A stretch of 31,078 bases of DNA. Source: Candidatus Melainabacteria bacterium. GTDB taxonomy: Bacteria > Cyanobacteriota > Vampirovibrionia > Vampirovibrionales > JAJTHC01. Positions 24,088-31,078 of the stretch are shown here, piece by piece. The stretch lies in contig JAPLIO010000236.1 in the NCBI GenBank assembly GCA_026389055.1, forward strand, positions 1 through 31,078, written 5' to 3'. Positions within the stretch are counted from its first letter, which is position 1, and each line of letters opens with the position of its first letter. The translations under genes were made by a program, and so were the position numbers. The notes beneath the pieces were generated by a model. The model worked only from the letters and a program-made list of their open reading frames with translations. It ran no database searches and had not been told where the DNA came from.

Positions 24088-24915
24088 ATGACCATTGCTG
24101 ATAGTATTAATTTGGCCGAACAACCCACTGCCGAAGGAGGCTTTACCTCGTCTGTTTACGGGCCTGTTCATTCGTGGCGATTAGGCTGGTCTTTGGGGGT
24201 GGATTTATTACTCAACACATCCACTTGTTCGTTTAATTGCGTGTATTGCCAATTGGGCGACATTCAGCTAAAAACTGCCAATAGAGCCATTTATGTACCC
24301 ACCGAAAAATTGGAGCGAGATCTTCGGTTAAGTCAGTGGGAAAAAGCGGATATTATTACCCTCAGTGGTAATGGGGAACCTACGCTGGCCCTCAATTTGG
24401 GCGAAGTGATTAGGTTCATTAAAGAATACACACAAAAACCTGTGATGGTGTTAACCAACGCCACCTTGCTAAACGATCCCACCGTTCAACGAGACCTTGC
24501 CTTGGCAGACCAAGTTGCCTGCAAGTTAGATGCTGCTACCGATGGCGTACTTCAGCGGATGAATAGGCCTGTGGCGGGGGTTACGCTGGAAGGTATCATC
24601 AGCGGGATTGAAGCGTTTCGCCGAGGTTACAAGGGTAAACTTTCGCTACAGTGTATGTTTATGCCCACCAATAGCGAAGATGTTGATGCGTTGACGGGGT
24701 TAATTGCCAAAATATCGCCTGATGAAGTGCAACTGAATACGCCAAAACGTCCGTACCCTATGGAATGGGTGGTGGATTCCAGAGGGAACCATAGTGAACC
24801 GCTGGTGAAAAGTCAGCAATTACGGACAATTTCAGAAGCGGAAGCCGACCGTATTGAACAACTGATTCGTGAAAAAGCACCCAATTTACCGCTTATTTCT
24901 ATTTATAGAAAATAA
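24088..24915 (+). CDS. Radical SAM protein (COG0731-like)
   Basis: The cluster motif CSFNCVYCQ (CxxxCxxC) near residue 50 binds a [4Fe-4S] cluster and SAM. The lead-in VYGPVHSWRLGWSLGVDLL is characteristic of the COG0731 group of small radical SAM proteins, related to wyosine-synthesis enzymes but of unproven function in bacteria. TLSGNGEPTLALNLGEVI is the expected SAM-contacting GxGEP-type motif. The frame is open to a TTG at 24046 at the edge of the R2 element; ATG 24088 is preferred because family similarity begins just after it. The gene converges on lptF with only 30 bp between the stops. Confidence 0.88.
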   Translation: MTIADSINLAEQPTAEGGFTSSVYGPVHSWRLGWSLGVDLLLNTSTCSFNCVYCQLGDIQLKTANRAIYVPTEKLERDLRLSQWEKADIITLSGNGEPTLALNLGEVIRFIKEYTQKPVMVLTNATLLNDPTVQRDLALADQVACKLDAATDGVLQRMNRPVAGVTLEGIISGIEAFRRGYKGKLSLQCMFMPTNSEDVDALTGLIAKISPDEVQLNTPKRPYPMEWVVDSRGNHSEPLVKSQQLRTISEAEADRIEQLIREKAPNLPLISIYRK

Positions 24916-24945
24916 ACGGTCATCCTAATTTAAATACTTTATACT

Positions 24946-26133
24946 CTATCGGCTACTGGGTTTTAGCCAAGTAATTAGTAACAATAACGCCAATAAAGCC
25001 CCTAAGGGTATAGCCCCTGCTAGCCACCCAGAAAGCTCGCCTAAATAACTTAGCTGTAACGCCAAAGGCTGAGCAACCAAATAAGCAAACAAAACCACCG
25101 CCGCAAAAGTAAACGGTTTTGCCGTGCGTTTCCTCGGTGGTTCCTGCCCTAGTAACAAGCCAACTATCAATAACAATAACAAGGCAATAGGGTCTAAATA
25201 ACGTTCCATAATTCTGGCTTTCAGCCATTCATAGGCTTGGGGCAACGAATACCGTTCTACCAAGGCTTGATATTGTTCTAACTGGTGAAGTGTCAACAAT
25301 TCAGGATTAGTCGCCCGAAATTTGAGCAATTTTTCCGTTTCCGCAGGAAAAGTGAGTATTTCTTTCGGTAGAATGCGTTGGCTGGCAAGCGTACCATCCG
25401 AAGCAAATTCTGCCACTAACGCCTGTTTTAAAATCAACGTATTATTGCTAGCATAAATACCTTTTTCAGCTTGAATAACCCGCTGTACGGTAGACGTATG
25501 GGATGCCCCAGCCTTAGCTGTGTTACCCATATCAACAGGGTAAAACTTCAGCAAAACAACATCCTTTACCGTGGTGGCTTGTAAATTACCCACAGAAAGC
25601 AATTCATCTAACTGAGGCAATCCCGATTTGTTGACCGATTGTTCTGAGGTAATAGGCAACACGAAACTTTGATTCGGTGGCTTGCGGATGTCTTTCTGGC
25701 TATACAGTTCCTGTAGTTGAGGCCCCGCCCACGGTAACCACACATTTTGTACGAAAAACAAAAATCCTGCTAAAATAGTACCCAATGCCAGTACCCTAAT
25801 TACAATTTGCGGAAATGAAATGCCCAAGGCTTGTAGTGCCGTCAATTCAAACTCATGCGAAAACCTACGAACTGTAAAAACGCACCCTACCAGCGTGGCT
25901 ATCGGGAATGATTGCACAACAACGCTAGGCAACTGCAGTGCCAATAGCTGAAGTAGTTCTGATAAGGTGATTTTATGAGCCTGAAATGCTTGAAGCAATT
26001 TCAGCAAAATTTCAGGGGCAATCCACAAAATAGTGAACAAAACCAAACACGCCACAATACTTAATAGTAACGGTAGTAATAAATAGCGTTCCAACAAAAA
26101 AACAGGACGAGAGGATGATGATGAGCTAGCCAT
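24946..26133 (-). CDS. lptF: LPS export permease LptF/LptG family
   Basis: Inner-membrane permease of the LptB2FG transporter that extracts lipopolysaccharide for delivery to LptA. The N-terminal part has three membrane helices with the family segment LQLPSVVVQSFPIATLVGCV then RRFSHEFELTALQALGIS. A periplasmic domain of about 170 residues follows, and then three C-terminal helices. Only one LptF/G gene is present, suggesting a homodimeric or split arrangement as in cyanobacteria. The frame is open to 26205, but ATG 26133 starts four bases after the lptB stop and is preferred. It is followed by a run of six Ser codons, partly a TCA repeat. Confidence 0.9.
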   Translation of the reverse strand: MASSSSSSRPVFLLERYLLLPLLLSIVACLVLFTILWIAPEILLKLLQAFQAHKITLSELLQLLALQLPSVVVQSFPIATLVGCVFTVRRFSHEFELTALQALGISFPQIVIRVLALGTILAGFLFFVQNVWLPWAGPQLQELYSQKDIRKPPNQSFVLPITSEQSVNKSGLPQLDELLSVGNLQATTVKDVVLLKFYPVDMGNTAKAGASHTSTVQRVIQAEKGIYASNNTLILKQALVAEFASDGTLASQRILPKEILTFPAETEKLLKFRATNPELLTLHQLEQYQALVERYSLPQAYEWLKARIMERYLDPIALLLLLIVGLLLGQEPPRKRTAKPFTFAAVVLFAYLVAQPLALQLSYLGELSGWLAGAIPLGALLALLLLITWLKPSSR

Positions 26134-26137
26134 ACCG

Positions 26138-26905
26138 TTACACCGAAGCAATCGTTGTTGGGGTTGAAGCGGCAACGTTGTTAGTTTGCAACTGGAAGCC
26201 TTCACCCAAATAGGCTTGTTTTACCAGCGGACTATTAGCTACTTCCGCACTGGTACCCGAAAAAATCAACTTCCCGTCAAACATCACATAGGCTCTATCC
26301 ACCAACGCCAAGGTGGCATGGGGGTTGTGGTCTGTAATTAAAATGCCCAAACCTCTTGCTTTCAAATGGAAAATAAGTTGTTGTAAATCTTCAATGGTAA
26401 TGGGGTCAATACCCGTAAACGGTTCATCCAGCAATAAAAACTGAGGGTCCGCTGCTAAGGCTCTGGCAATTTCCAGCCTGCGTCGTTCCCCGCCCGAAAG
26501 CTGAATCGCCAACGATTTCCGCACTTTGGTCAGCCCAAATTCTTCCAGCAATTCATCCCGCCGAGCATTCTTCTCTTTGGCGGTACCCGATTGAAAATCC
26601 AACACTAAATTGAGGTTATCATCTACGCTCAAACCCCGAAAAACAGAGCTTTCTTGGGGTAAATAGCCCAGCCCTAGTTTCGCTCTGGTATGAATGGGTA
26701 ACCCATTGAGTTTTTTATCATTCAGGGTAATTGTCCCCACATCAGGCTGAACAACCCCAACCACCGTGTAAAACGAAGTGGTTTTACCTGCACCGTTGGG
26801 CCCCAATAACCCAACAATTTCGCCCGCTTCCACATGAAATGAAACATCCTGCACCACAGGACGTTTACCATACGTTTTAAAAATACCATTCACCACTAAA
26901 GACAT
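26138..26905 (-). CDS. lptB: LPS export ABC transporter ATP-binding protein LptB
   Basis: Cytoplasmic ATPase of the LPS transporter. Full ABC motif set: Walker A GLLGPNGAGKTTSFY, Q-loop GYLPQESSVFRGLSV (characteristic of LptB), signature QLSGGERRRLEIARALA, Walker B FLLLDEPFTGIDP, H-loop ITDHN. About 255 residues. A TTG at 26935 would extend it by ten residues, but ATG 26905 with AAGGG 12 bases upstream gives the usual N-terminus MSLVVNGIFKTYGKR. It sits between lptA (30 bp upstream) and lptF (four bases downstream) as one operon. Confidence 0.96.
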   Translation of the reverse strand: MSLVVNGIFKTYGKRPVVQDVSFHVEAGEIVGLLGPNGAGKTTSFYTVVGVVQPDVGTITLNDKKLNGLPIHTRAKLGLGYLPQESSVFRGLSVDDNLNLVLDFQSGTAKEKNARRDELLEEFGLTKVRKSLAIQLSGGERRRLEIARALAADPQFLLLDEPFTGIDPITIEDLQQLIFHLKARGLGILITDHNPHATLALVDRAYVMFDGKLIFSGTSAEVANSPLVKQAYLGEGFQLQTNNVAASTPTTIASV

Positions 26906-26935
26906 TGGCTTACCGACCCTTACTCTCTCTCTCAA

Positions 26936-28108
26936 TTATTGGTTAAACGAATTTGGATTAAACTCGTCTTCTTCTGCTTTGGCGATTGGTTTTTCAGCCT
27001 TTGCAGGCTTAGGATGGGTAACAAACTTTGTCCCTTTTTTGCCTTTGGCTGGTTTTTCAACAGGCGTGGCTGTTGCAGATGTAGGCGTGGCTTTTTGTTC
27101 AGAAATAAGCTTGGTTTTCACATGCCCTCTCGCATCAAAATGCCGAGGATTATTCGTAATTTCAATCACATCCGCCGTTACTTGCCTAGCCGTTTCCGTA
27201 ATGGTTGAACGCCCTGAAAATAAGGCTCGTTTAACGGTTAAGCCACCGCCAGCCCCTGAAGATTCCAAATAGAATGTCGCCTTCGGGCCTTTGGCACGAT
27301 AAGCTTCATAATCCAAATCGACCGAACCACTGGCAATCATCAGGTTCGCTTTTTTATCTAACTGCTGGAAGTTGGAACGCAACAACACGGGCTTTTCTCC
27401 CGCTGCCCCGCTGATTAACGAAGCCACTTGCCCTTCGGCAATAAATAAATCTTGCTTGGGCAAAATGGTGATATTTGCCCCACGCACATCGGTTTTTGGC
27501 TGAACAACATGGGCGTTGCCCGTGAAAAGAACCTTCTCAACGCTGTCATCGGTTCCCAACTGCATCAACGTTTGGTTACTGGTGGCAACGCTATCTTTCA
27601 TAATGACTCGTACATTGCCTGTAGCCAACATTTGTTTGCGAACTTGGCTAAATTGCTGACGCCCCGAAGTAATGGTAATCGTCCCCTGCGATGGGCTTTG
27701 CACTTGGGTATTCACCCCGCCTTCGGCGGAAAATTCTTCGCTGTTGAAATCAAACGTCATCGTTGGGGCGGTTAATTTATCCGTCGGGCGAACGAGGGTT
27801 ACGCCGCCTTTAAAATAAGCTTTTTTGGGGGAGTTATTGGCATCTAGGGTTACTTCCCCATAAGGTGCCCGAATAACGCCACTTTTAGTGGTAACTACCA
27901 CGTTGTTACGAAACGTGGTAAGGCTTTTAGAAACATCGTAGGTTTGTTCATCGGCATCAATCAGGATGTTGTTGCCTTTGGCTTGAATCACCTTCGTTGG
28001 GGCGGCAGCTTGGGTGGCAATGGAAAATAATCCGCCAGCCAAAAGCGAAGCCATAACCAATGAAAAAATCGATTTTTTAGTGATAAAAGAAGGAGAGTAA
28101 AACGGCAT
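26936..28108 (-). CDS. lptA: LptA/OstA-like periplasmic LPS transport protein
   Basis: Signal peptide (FSLVMASLLAGGLFSIATQA), then repeated OstA/LptA-type beta-jellyroll sequence: NNILIDADEQTYDVSKSLTT ... RAPYGEVTLDANNSPKKAYF, QMLATGNVRVIMKDSVATSN, GANITILPKQDLFIAEGQV. At 390 residues it is about twice E. coli LptA, and may merge LptC-like and LptA-like roles as in cyanobacteria. The C-terminal 60 residues are Lys/Pro/Ala-rich and likely disordered. First gene of the lptA-lptB-lptF operon; ATG 28108 has GGAAG about eight bases upstream. Confidence 0.88.
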   Translation of the reverse strand: MPFYSPSFITKKSIFSLVMASLLAGGLFSIATQAAAPTKVIQAKGNNILIDADEQTYDVSKSLTTFRNNVVVTTKSGVIRAPYGEVTLDANNSPKKAYFKGGVTLVRPTDKLTAPTMTFDFNSEEFSAEGGVNTQVQSPSQGTITITSGRQQFSQVRKQMLATGNVRVIMKDSVATSNQTLMQLGTDDSVEKVLFTGNAHVVQPKTDVRGANITILPKQDLFIAEGQVASLISGAAGEKPVLLRSNFQQLDKKANLMIASGSVDLDYEAYRAKGPKATFYLESSGAGGGLTVKRALFSGRSTITETARQVTADVIEITNNPRHFDARGHVKTKLISEQKATPTSATATPVEKPAKGKKGTKFVTHPKPAKAEKPIAKAEEDEFNPNSFNQ

Positions 28109-28201
28109 TGAGGAAACTTCCTAGGGTTCTGTATCAACAGGCAATATAGTTAGATTTATTTTAACATAAGCAAACAAGAATCCAGTAAAAATCCTTGCTT
28201 C

Positions 28202-28269
28202 GTCATTTCGAGCTTGTCGAGAAATCCCCCTAGCTGGTAAGGAGATTCCTCGGCTACGCTCGGAATGAC
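28202..28269. repeat. REP-like palindromic repeat (GTCATTTCGAGC type)
   Basis: Arms GTCATTTCGAGC (28202-28213) and GCTCGGAATGAC (28258-28269) pair with one mismatch; inner segments GAGAAATC and GATTCCTC also pair. This kind of intergenic palindrome is common across bacteria. It lies between the divergent lptA and dapB genes. Confidence 0.75.
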
Positions 28270-28342
28270 AAATTGGCAGACTTGTTTATGATAAGATAGC
28301 TCTGTTTTTAACCGCTCAACTGTTTTAGAAAGACCTACGCTA

Positions 28343-29185
28343 ATGACGACCGCCAACCACCCCCCTGTTTCTGTTTTAATTGCTGGGGCTACTGGCAAAA
28401 TGGGCAGTGAATTTGTTAAAACGTGCCTTGCAGATGACCAGCTGAACCTCATCGCCTGCACCAGCAGAAGTGCCGCTGGGAAAGATATTTTTCAAGCCTT
28501 GAGCTTAAATATCGATTATCACATCCCCATTTTTTCAGGCGTGCCTGAAGCCATTGCCACCCACGGGGCTTCTATTCAAGTGGGGGTCGATTTAACCCAC
28601 CCTTCCACGGTTTACGGCAATGCGTTAGCCATGATTGAAGCAGGCATTTCCCCAATTTTAGGGGCTACAGGGTTAAGCGAAACCCAATTGCAAAGCTTAG
28701 ATGAAAAACTGAAAGCCAAAGGTTTGGCGGGGGCTTACATCCCGAATTTTTCGATTGGGGCGGTGTTGTTGATGCAATTTGCAGCCCAAGCGGCGAAGTA
28801 TTTCAACCATGCGGAAATTATCGAAATGCACCACAACCAAAAGGCAGATGCCCCGAGTGGCACGAGCCTTCACACGGCGGAATTGATGCAGAAAAACTTG
28901 GGTGTTGGTACCACATTTAGCCCGACTAATGGCGTGGAAAAAGAAACCCACGCAGGGGCGAGGGGTGCAACGACTGAGGGGGGCATTCATATTCATAGTG
29001 TGCGGTTACCGGGGTTGGTGGCACACCAAGAGGTGTTGTTTGGCGAAAAGGGTCAGTTGCTGACGTTACGGCATGATAGTTTTGACCGCACTTGCTTTAT
29101 GGCGGGCATTGCCCTTTCCGTCAAAAAAATCCGCTCGATGCCCGCAGGCTTGCATCGGGGGCTAGAGTGCTTCTTGGAGGGGTAG
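28343..29185 (+). CDS. dapB: 4-hydroxy-tetrahydrodipicolinate reductase
   Basis: NAD(P)H-dependent step in lysine and diaminopimelate synthesis. The Rossmann motif LIAGATGKMGSEF is at the N-terminus. The substrate-binding and catalytic block EMHHNQKADAPSGTSLHTAE carries the His pair and Lys. GIHIHSVRLPGLVAHQEVLF and LRHDSFDRTCFMAGI complete the family pattern. At 280 residues it is normal. ATG 28343 has a weak GAAAG upstream. It stands alone, divergent from the lpt operon, with no dapA next to it. Confidence 0.95.
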   Translation: MTTANHPPVSVLIAGATGKMGSEFVKTCLADDQLNLIACTSRSAAGKDIFQALSLNIDYHIPIFSGVPEAIATHGASIQVGVDLTHPSTVYGNALAMIEAGISPILGATGLSETQLQSLDEKLKAKGLAGAYIPNFSIGAVLLMQFAAQAAKYFNHAEIIEMHHNQKADAPSGTSLHTAELMQKNLGVGTTFSPTNGVEKETHAGARGATTEGGIHIHSVRLPGLVAHQEVLFGEKGQLLTLRHDSFDRTCFMAGIALSVKKIRSMPAGLHRGLECFLEG

Positions 29186-29196
29186 GAGGACTTTTT

Positions 29197-29608
29197 TTAT
29201 CTGTAAAAATCGCCGTCTTCCCGCATTTGTCTTGTCATTGCTCCAACGGATTTCATAAAACCTTCTACAGGAGGAAATAGAGTGAATAAAATTTGAAAAA
29301 CACCGCAAATCGCTCCAAATCCGAGTAATAGACAAGCTGCTTTAAAGGCAACGGAGCTACCCCTTTCTCTAAGTTCATAACTATCTTTAAAAAATTCCTT
29401 TGGCACTACTGCGGTGTATTCCTCCCAGCCAAACGAATAGAGAAGGGTAGCAACCAAAGGATAATCTATCCATCCTGTTAGTTCACTCTCGTGTGGGTTA
29501 AGCTTATAGAATAGTGAAATTTGCCAAATTGAAGTAAGGACTACCAATAAAACCCACCAAAGAAAGACTTTACGTCCTCTTTTTTTTCTTGTATGGTCTA
29601 TTGCTCAT
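29197..29608 (-). CDS. Small membrane protein, start separated by a frameshift at an A8 run
   Basis: Unrecognised. The main frame (stop at 29197) has two hydrophobic segments: FLWWVLLVVLTSIWQISLFY at the N-terminus and AACLLLGFGAICGVFQILFTL near residue 85. In this frame the only start is a TTG at 29547, inside the first helix. Extended upstream, the frame lacks an ATG before a TGA. In the neighbouring frame ATG 29608 reads MSNRPYKKK into an A8 run (plus-strand T8, 29580-29587). Removing one A joins it to RGRKVFLWWV, a natural basic-then-hydrophobic N-terminus. This is slippage, a sequencing indel or decay. It ends 12 bp after convergent dapB. Confidence 0.55.
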
Positions 29609-29626
29609 TCTGTAGAATCTCTCTAC

Positions 29627-29941
29627 TTAACTACCTGTTTCGGTATTGTTTGGCGGTATTTGTCGCCAACCTGAAAGCAAGCCTTTAATAAACGATATTT
29701 CAGACCGCATCTCTGATTTTATTTCACTCAAATCCGCCCTTAAATTAACAAAATCAGCATCAATCGCCAAGAATTTGGTGTTGACATCTATTTTAAAATT
29801 GTTTAAATCCACTTTAACAGAATGAACTTCGGTTTCAAGGTGCTTTACCCGCTGACTTAACTCCCCACCCTTCCAAATAACGACCGATATTTGAAGAACC
29901 GCCATTGCTAGGCTAACCCAAGACATATCAAAACTATTCAT
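29627..29941 (-). CDS. Small membrane-anchored coiled-coil protein
   Basis: Unrecognised. About 104 residues: an N-terminal hydrophobic helix (WVSLAMAVLQISVVIW), then a heptad-like charged region (ELSQRVKHLETEVHSVKVDL ... FVNLRADLSEIKSEMRSEIS) typical of a coiled coil. AAGGAG directly abuts the ATG at 29950, so the second ATG at 29941 (nine-base spacing) is the likely start. The topology resembles small bdr/DUF-type coiled-coil proteins, but there is no sequence motif to name it. Confidence 0.6.
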   Translation of the reverse strand: MNSFDMSWVSLAMAVLQISVVIWKGGELSQRVKHLETEVHSVKVDLNNFKIDVNTKFLAIDADFVNLRADLSEIKSEMRSEISFIKGLLSGWRQIPPNNTETGS

Positions 29942-30093
29942 TGCTAACATCTCCTTAAATTTAGTATTTAATTCTATTTTACTATAGTTTTTAAAAAATT
30001 CAATTCTTTAACATAAAACTTAGCGATAATGTTACCTGCTAAATGATTTATTTTGATTGTGCTTTGATCGTCCGTCGTGTTGGTATAAAAAAC

Positions 30094-30165
30094 TGGGCCC
30101 AGTAGGATTCGAACCTACAACCAAGGAATTATGAGTTCCCTGCTCCACCATTGAGCTATAGGCCC
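30094..30165 (-). tRNA. tRNA with CAT anticodon (Ile2 or elongator Met)
   Basis: On the minus strand: acceptor GGGCCTA/TGGGCCC, D-arm GCTC/GAGC, anticodon loop CTCATAA (plus-strand 30131-30133 is ATG) and T-arm GTAGG-TTCGAAT-CCTAC. A regular G1-C72 pair rules out the initiator. The variable-region TTGGTTG resembles the lysidine-modified tRNA-Ile2, but elongator Met cannot be excluded. CCA is not encoded; T6 follows the 3' end. Confidence 0.92.
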
Positions 30166-30281
30166 TAGCAGTCATCTATTTATTCACCTTAATATCATAC
30201 CCAAAACACAAGCTTTGGCAACCCTTCACCCCAACGCCACCAACTTCCCCCAAAAAACAGAGGCATCGCCCCCAACAAGAG

Positions 30282-30290
30282 TGCTATAAT
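30282..30290 (+). promoter_or_regulatory. Extended -10 promoter element before the DUF366 gene
   Basis: TGCTATAAT fits TGnTATAAT. It overlaps the first in-frame ATG (30289), so that ATG would lie upstream of the transcription start. This supports the tandem ATGs at 30334 as the real start. No good -35 box is seen. Confidence 0.5.
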
Positions 30291-30333
30291 GGAAGAGTCA
30301 ATCCCCTTCAAATCCCCCAGAAAGCCAGCCCCC

Positions 30334-30842
30334 ATGATGATGACCAACATCCAAACCCACTACATTGAACAAGCCATGCCCTACACAGGCGATGCCCTTA
30401 CCAACCACTGGATTTACAAAAATTTCGGCATTTTGGGCAACGCCGTTGCGGCGTTTTGTGGCCCGTGTGATGTTTCTATCGCCAGCATGGTGGATTTAGA
30501 AGACGTGCTGAACGACGACGAAATTTATTCCAAAGAAATGCTCCATTTTATTGTGGAAATTTTTGGCATTGGCTTGCAAGAAGGCGTGCTGGTGCAACGC
30601 CTGTTTTCATCCATTCTTCAACATAAGCTGAAATCTGCACGGTTAGCCCCACTTCAGTGCTTATTCATGCAGGGTTAAATGTGGAAAGCTTGGGTACGCC
30701 CGTTGAAACGGCGGGTTTAATGAGCGATTTAGGGCTGGAACGCCCTCAAGTGCAAGCCTTGGCAGAACAAGCCATGCGGGCTTTGGCGGATGAATGGAAA
30801 GATATCGGGCTAGCGTGTTGTAAAGTTCGTGCGGTACGGTAG
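30334..30842 (+). pseudogene. DUF366-family protein, broken by internal deletion and frameshift
   Basis: Begins with three ATGs (30334-30342), then DUF366-like sequence: QTHYIEQAMPY, FGILGNAVAAFCGPCDVSIA, MVDLEDVLNDDEIYSKEMLH, FIVEIFGIGLQEGVLVQRLF. After HKLKSA the frame runs to a premature TAA at 30676-30678. The family continues in the -1 frame from about 30645: SPTSVLIHAGLNVESLGTPV then AGLMSDLGL to TAG at 30842. The 20-25 residues normally between these blocks (the GDD...KLSVSIA region, from memory of the family) are missing. Family function is unknown. The family call is from recalled sequence, not a search. Confidence 0.7.
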
Positions 30843-30854
30843 TAACTTTTTTTG

Positions 30855-31078
30855 AATAGCGTGTTCTCTCATCGATTGTCGTTTCTTGCTTTAGCTGGTT
30901 GGTTTGTCATGGGGTGCCTGTTTGGGCACCCCCCGACACCCCCCACAAATTCAGGGGCAAGCCCCTAAAGACCCCCAAAAAGCCACCCGCCTATGCCACC
31001 AGAAGGGCATTGACGGCGGGATGTTCTTTTTGCCCCTGCGGTGGACGGAACGCATCGGCGACTGCAGAGCAAACGCGA
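30855..31078 (+). repeat. Hairpin repeat family R1, copy C (cut by window edge)
   Basis: Starts AATAGCGTGTTCT 12 bases after the DUF366 stop, in the sense orientation, and runs off the window. It contains GGGGTGCC/GGCACCCC, the spacer ACACCCCCCACAAATT, hairpin AGGGG-CAAG-CCCCT, and the same ~110-bp tail as copy B with a few differences. Confidence 0.85.

Noticed and set aside
26112..26133. ATGATGATG on the plus strand near the lptF start as another ATG run
   Set aside because: The gene is on the minus strand, where these bases are Ser codons (TCA) after the single start ATG.
30094..30165. Initiator tRNA-Met
   Set aside because: Bases 1 and 72 form a normal G-C pair, unlike bacterial initiators.
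1..31078. CRISPR array, phage or integrase island
   Set aside because: No regularly spaced repeats, cas genes, integrase or phage structural genes were seen.

Overview
The window looks like chromosomal DNA of a Gram-negative, flagellated bacterium. It carries an LPS-export operon (lptA-lptB-lptF), flagellar export-gate genes (fliP, fliQ, fliR), a type IV pilin-like gene, dprA and core housekeeping genes (pgi, glnA, rsmG, carB, ftsZ, dapB, rsfS). An lptA-lptB-single lptF/G order is typical of the cyanobacterial lineage, and flagella are absent from photosynthetic cyanobacteria. A non-photosynthetic relative (Vampirovibrionia/Melainabacteria) is therefore my best guess, but this is inference and no 16S gene is present. 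Both ends of the window lie inside copies of the same repeat, in opposite orientation, so the window may be a contig that broke at repeats.

Layout. 1-158 repeat copy A; 190-2069 (minus) a Pro/Tyr-rich membrane protein and agmatinase; 2188-3582 (minus) pgi; 3777-5986 (plus) fliP-fliQ-[repeat copy B]-fliR; 6095-6522 a frameshifted unknown ORF; 6615-8750 rsfS, a MITE-like element and glnA; 8953-9600 a pilin-like gene, tail-to-tail with dprA (minus); 11045-13834 (minus) a large P-loop ATPase with TPR-like C-terminus, divergent from rsmG and then carB; 18124-18178 twin palindromes; 18287-19319 a broken Crp/Fnr gene and a Nudix remnant; 19455-20288 an exported protein with a possible cysteine-peptidase fold; 20366-20586 two hairpin repeats; ftsZ to 22165; 22237-23297 (minus) a frameshifted M23 peptidase; 23573-23811 a possible small RNA and tRNA-His; 23837-24042 a second MITE-like copy; 24088-24915 a radical SAM gene; 24946-28108 (minus) the lpt operon; dapB; two small membrane-protein genes; a CAT-anticodon tRNA; a broken DUF366 gene; repeat copy C to the end.

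Three themes run through the window. (1) Tandem ATG start codons: glnA opens with nine ATGs, rsfS with four, pgi, crp-like and DUF366 genes with three, the ATPase has four near its N-terminus, and three more follow fliQ. (2) Short structured repeats: a G/C-rich double-hairpin family with covarying stems, seen three times just downstream of genes in the sense orientation, and a 154-bp palindrome-rich core with different terminal inverted repeats at each of its two sites. (3) Interrupted reading frames: two at A8/A9 homopolymers and two with apparent internal deletions plus frameshift. These suggest gene decay, transcriptional slippage or assembly indels.
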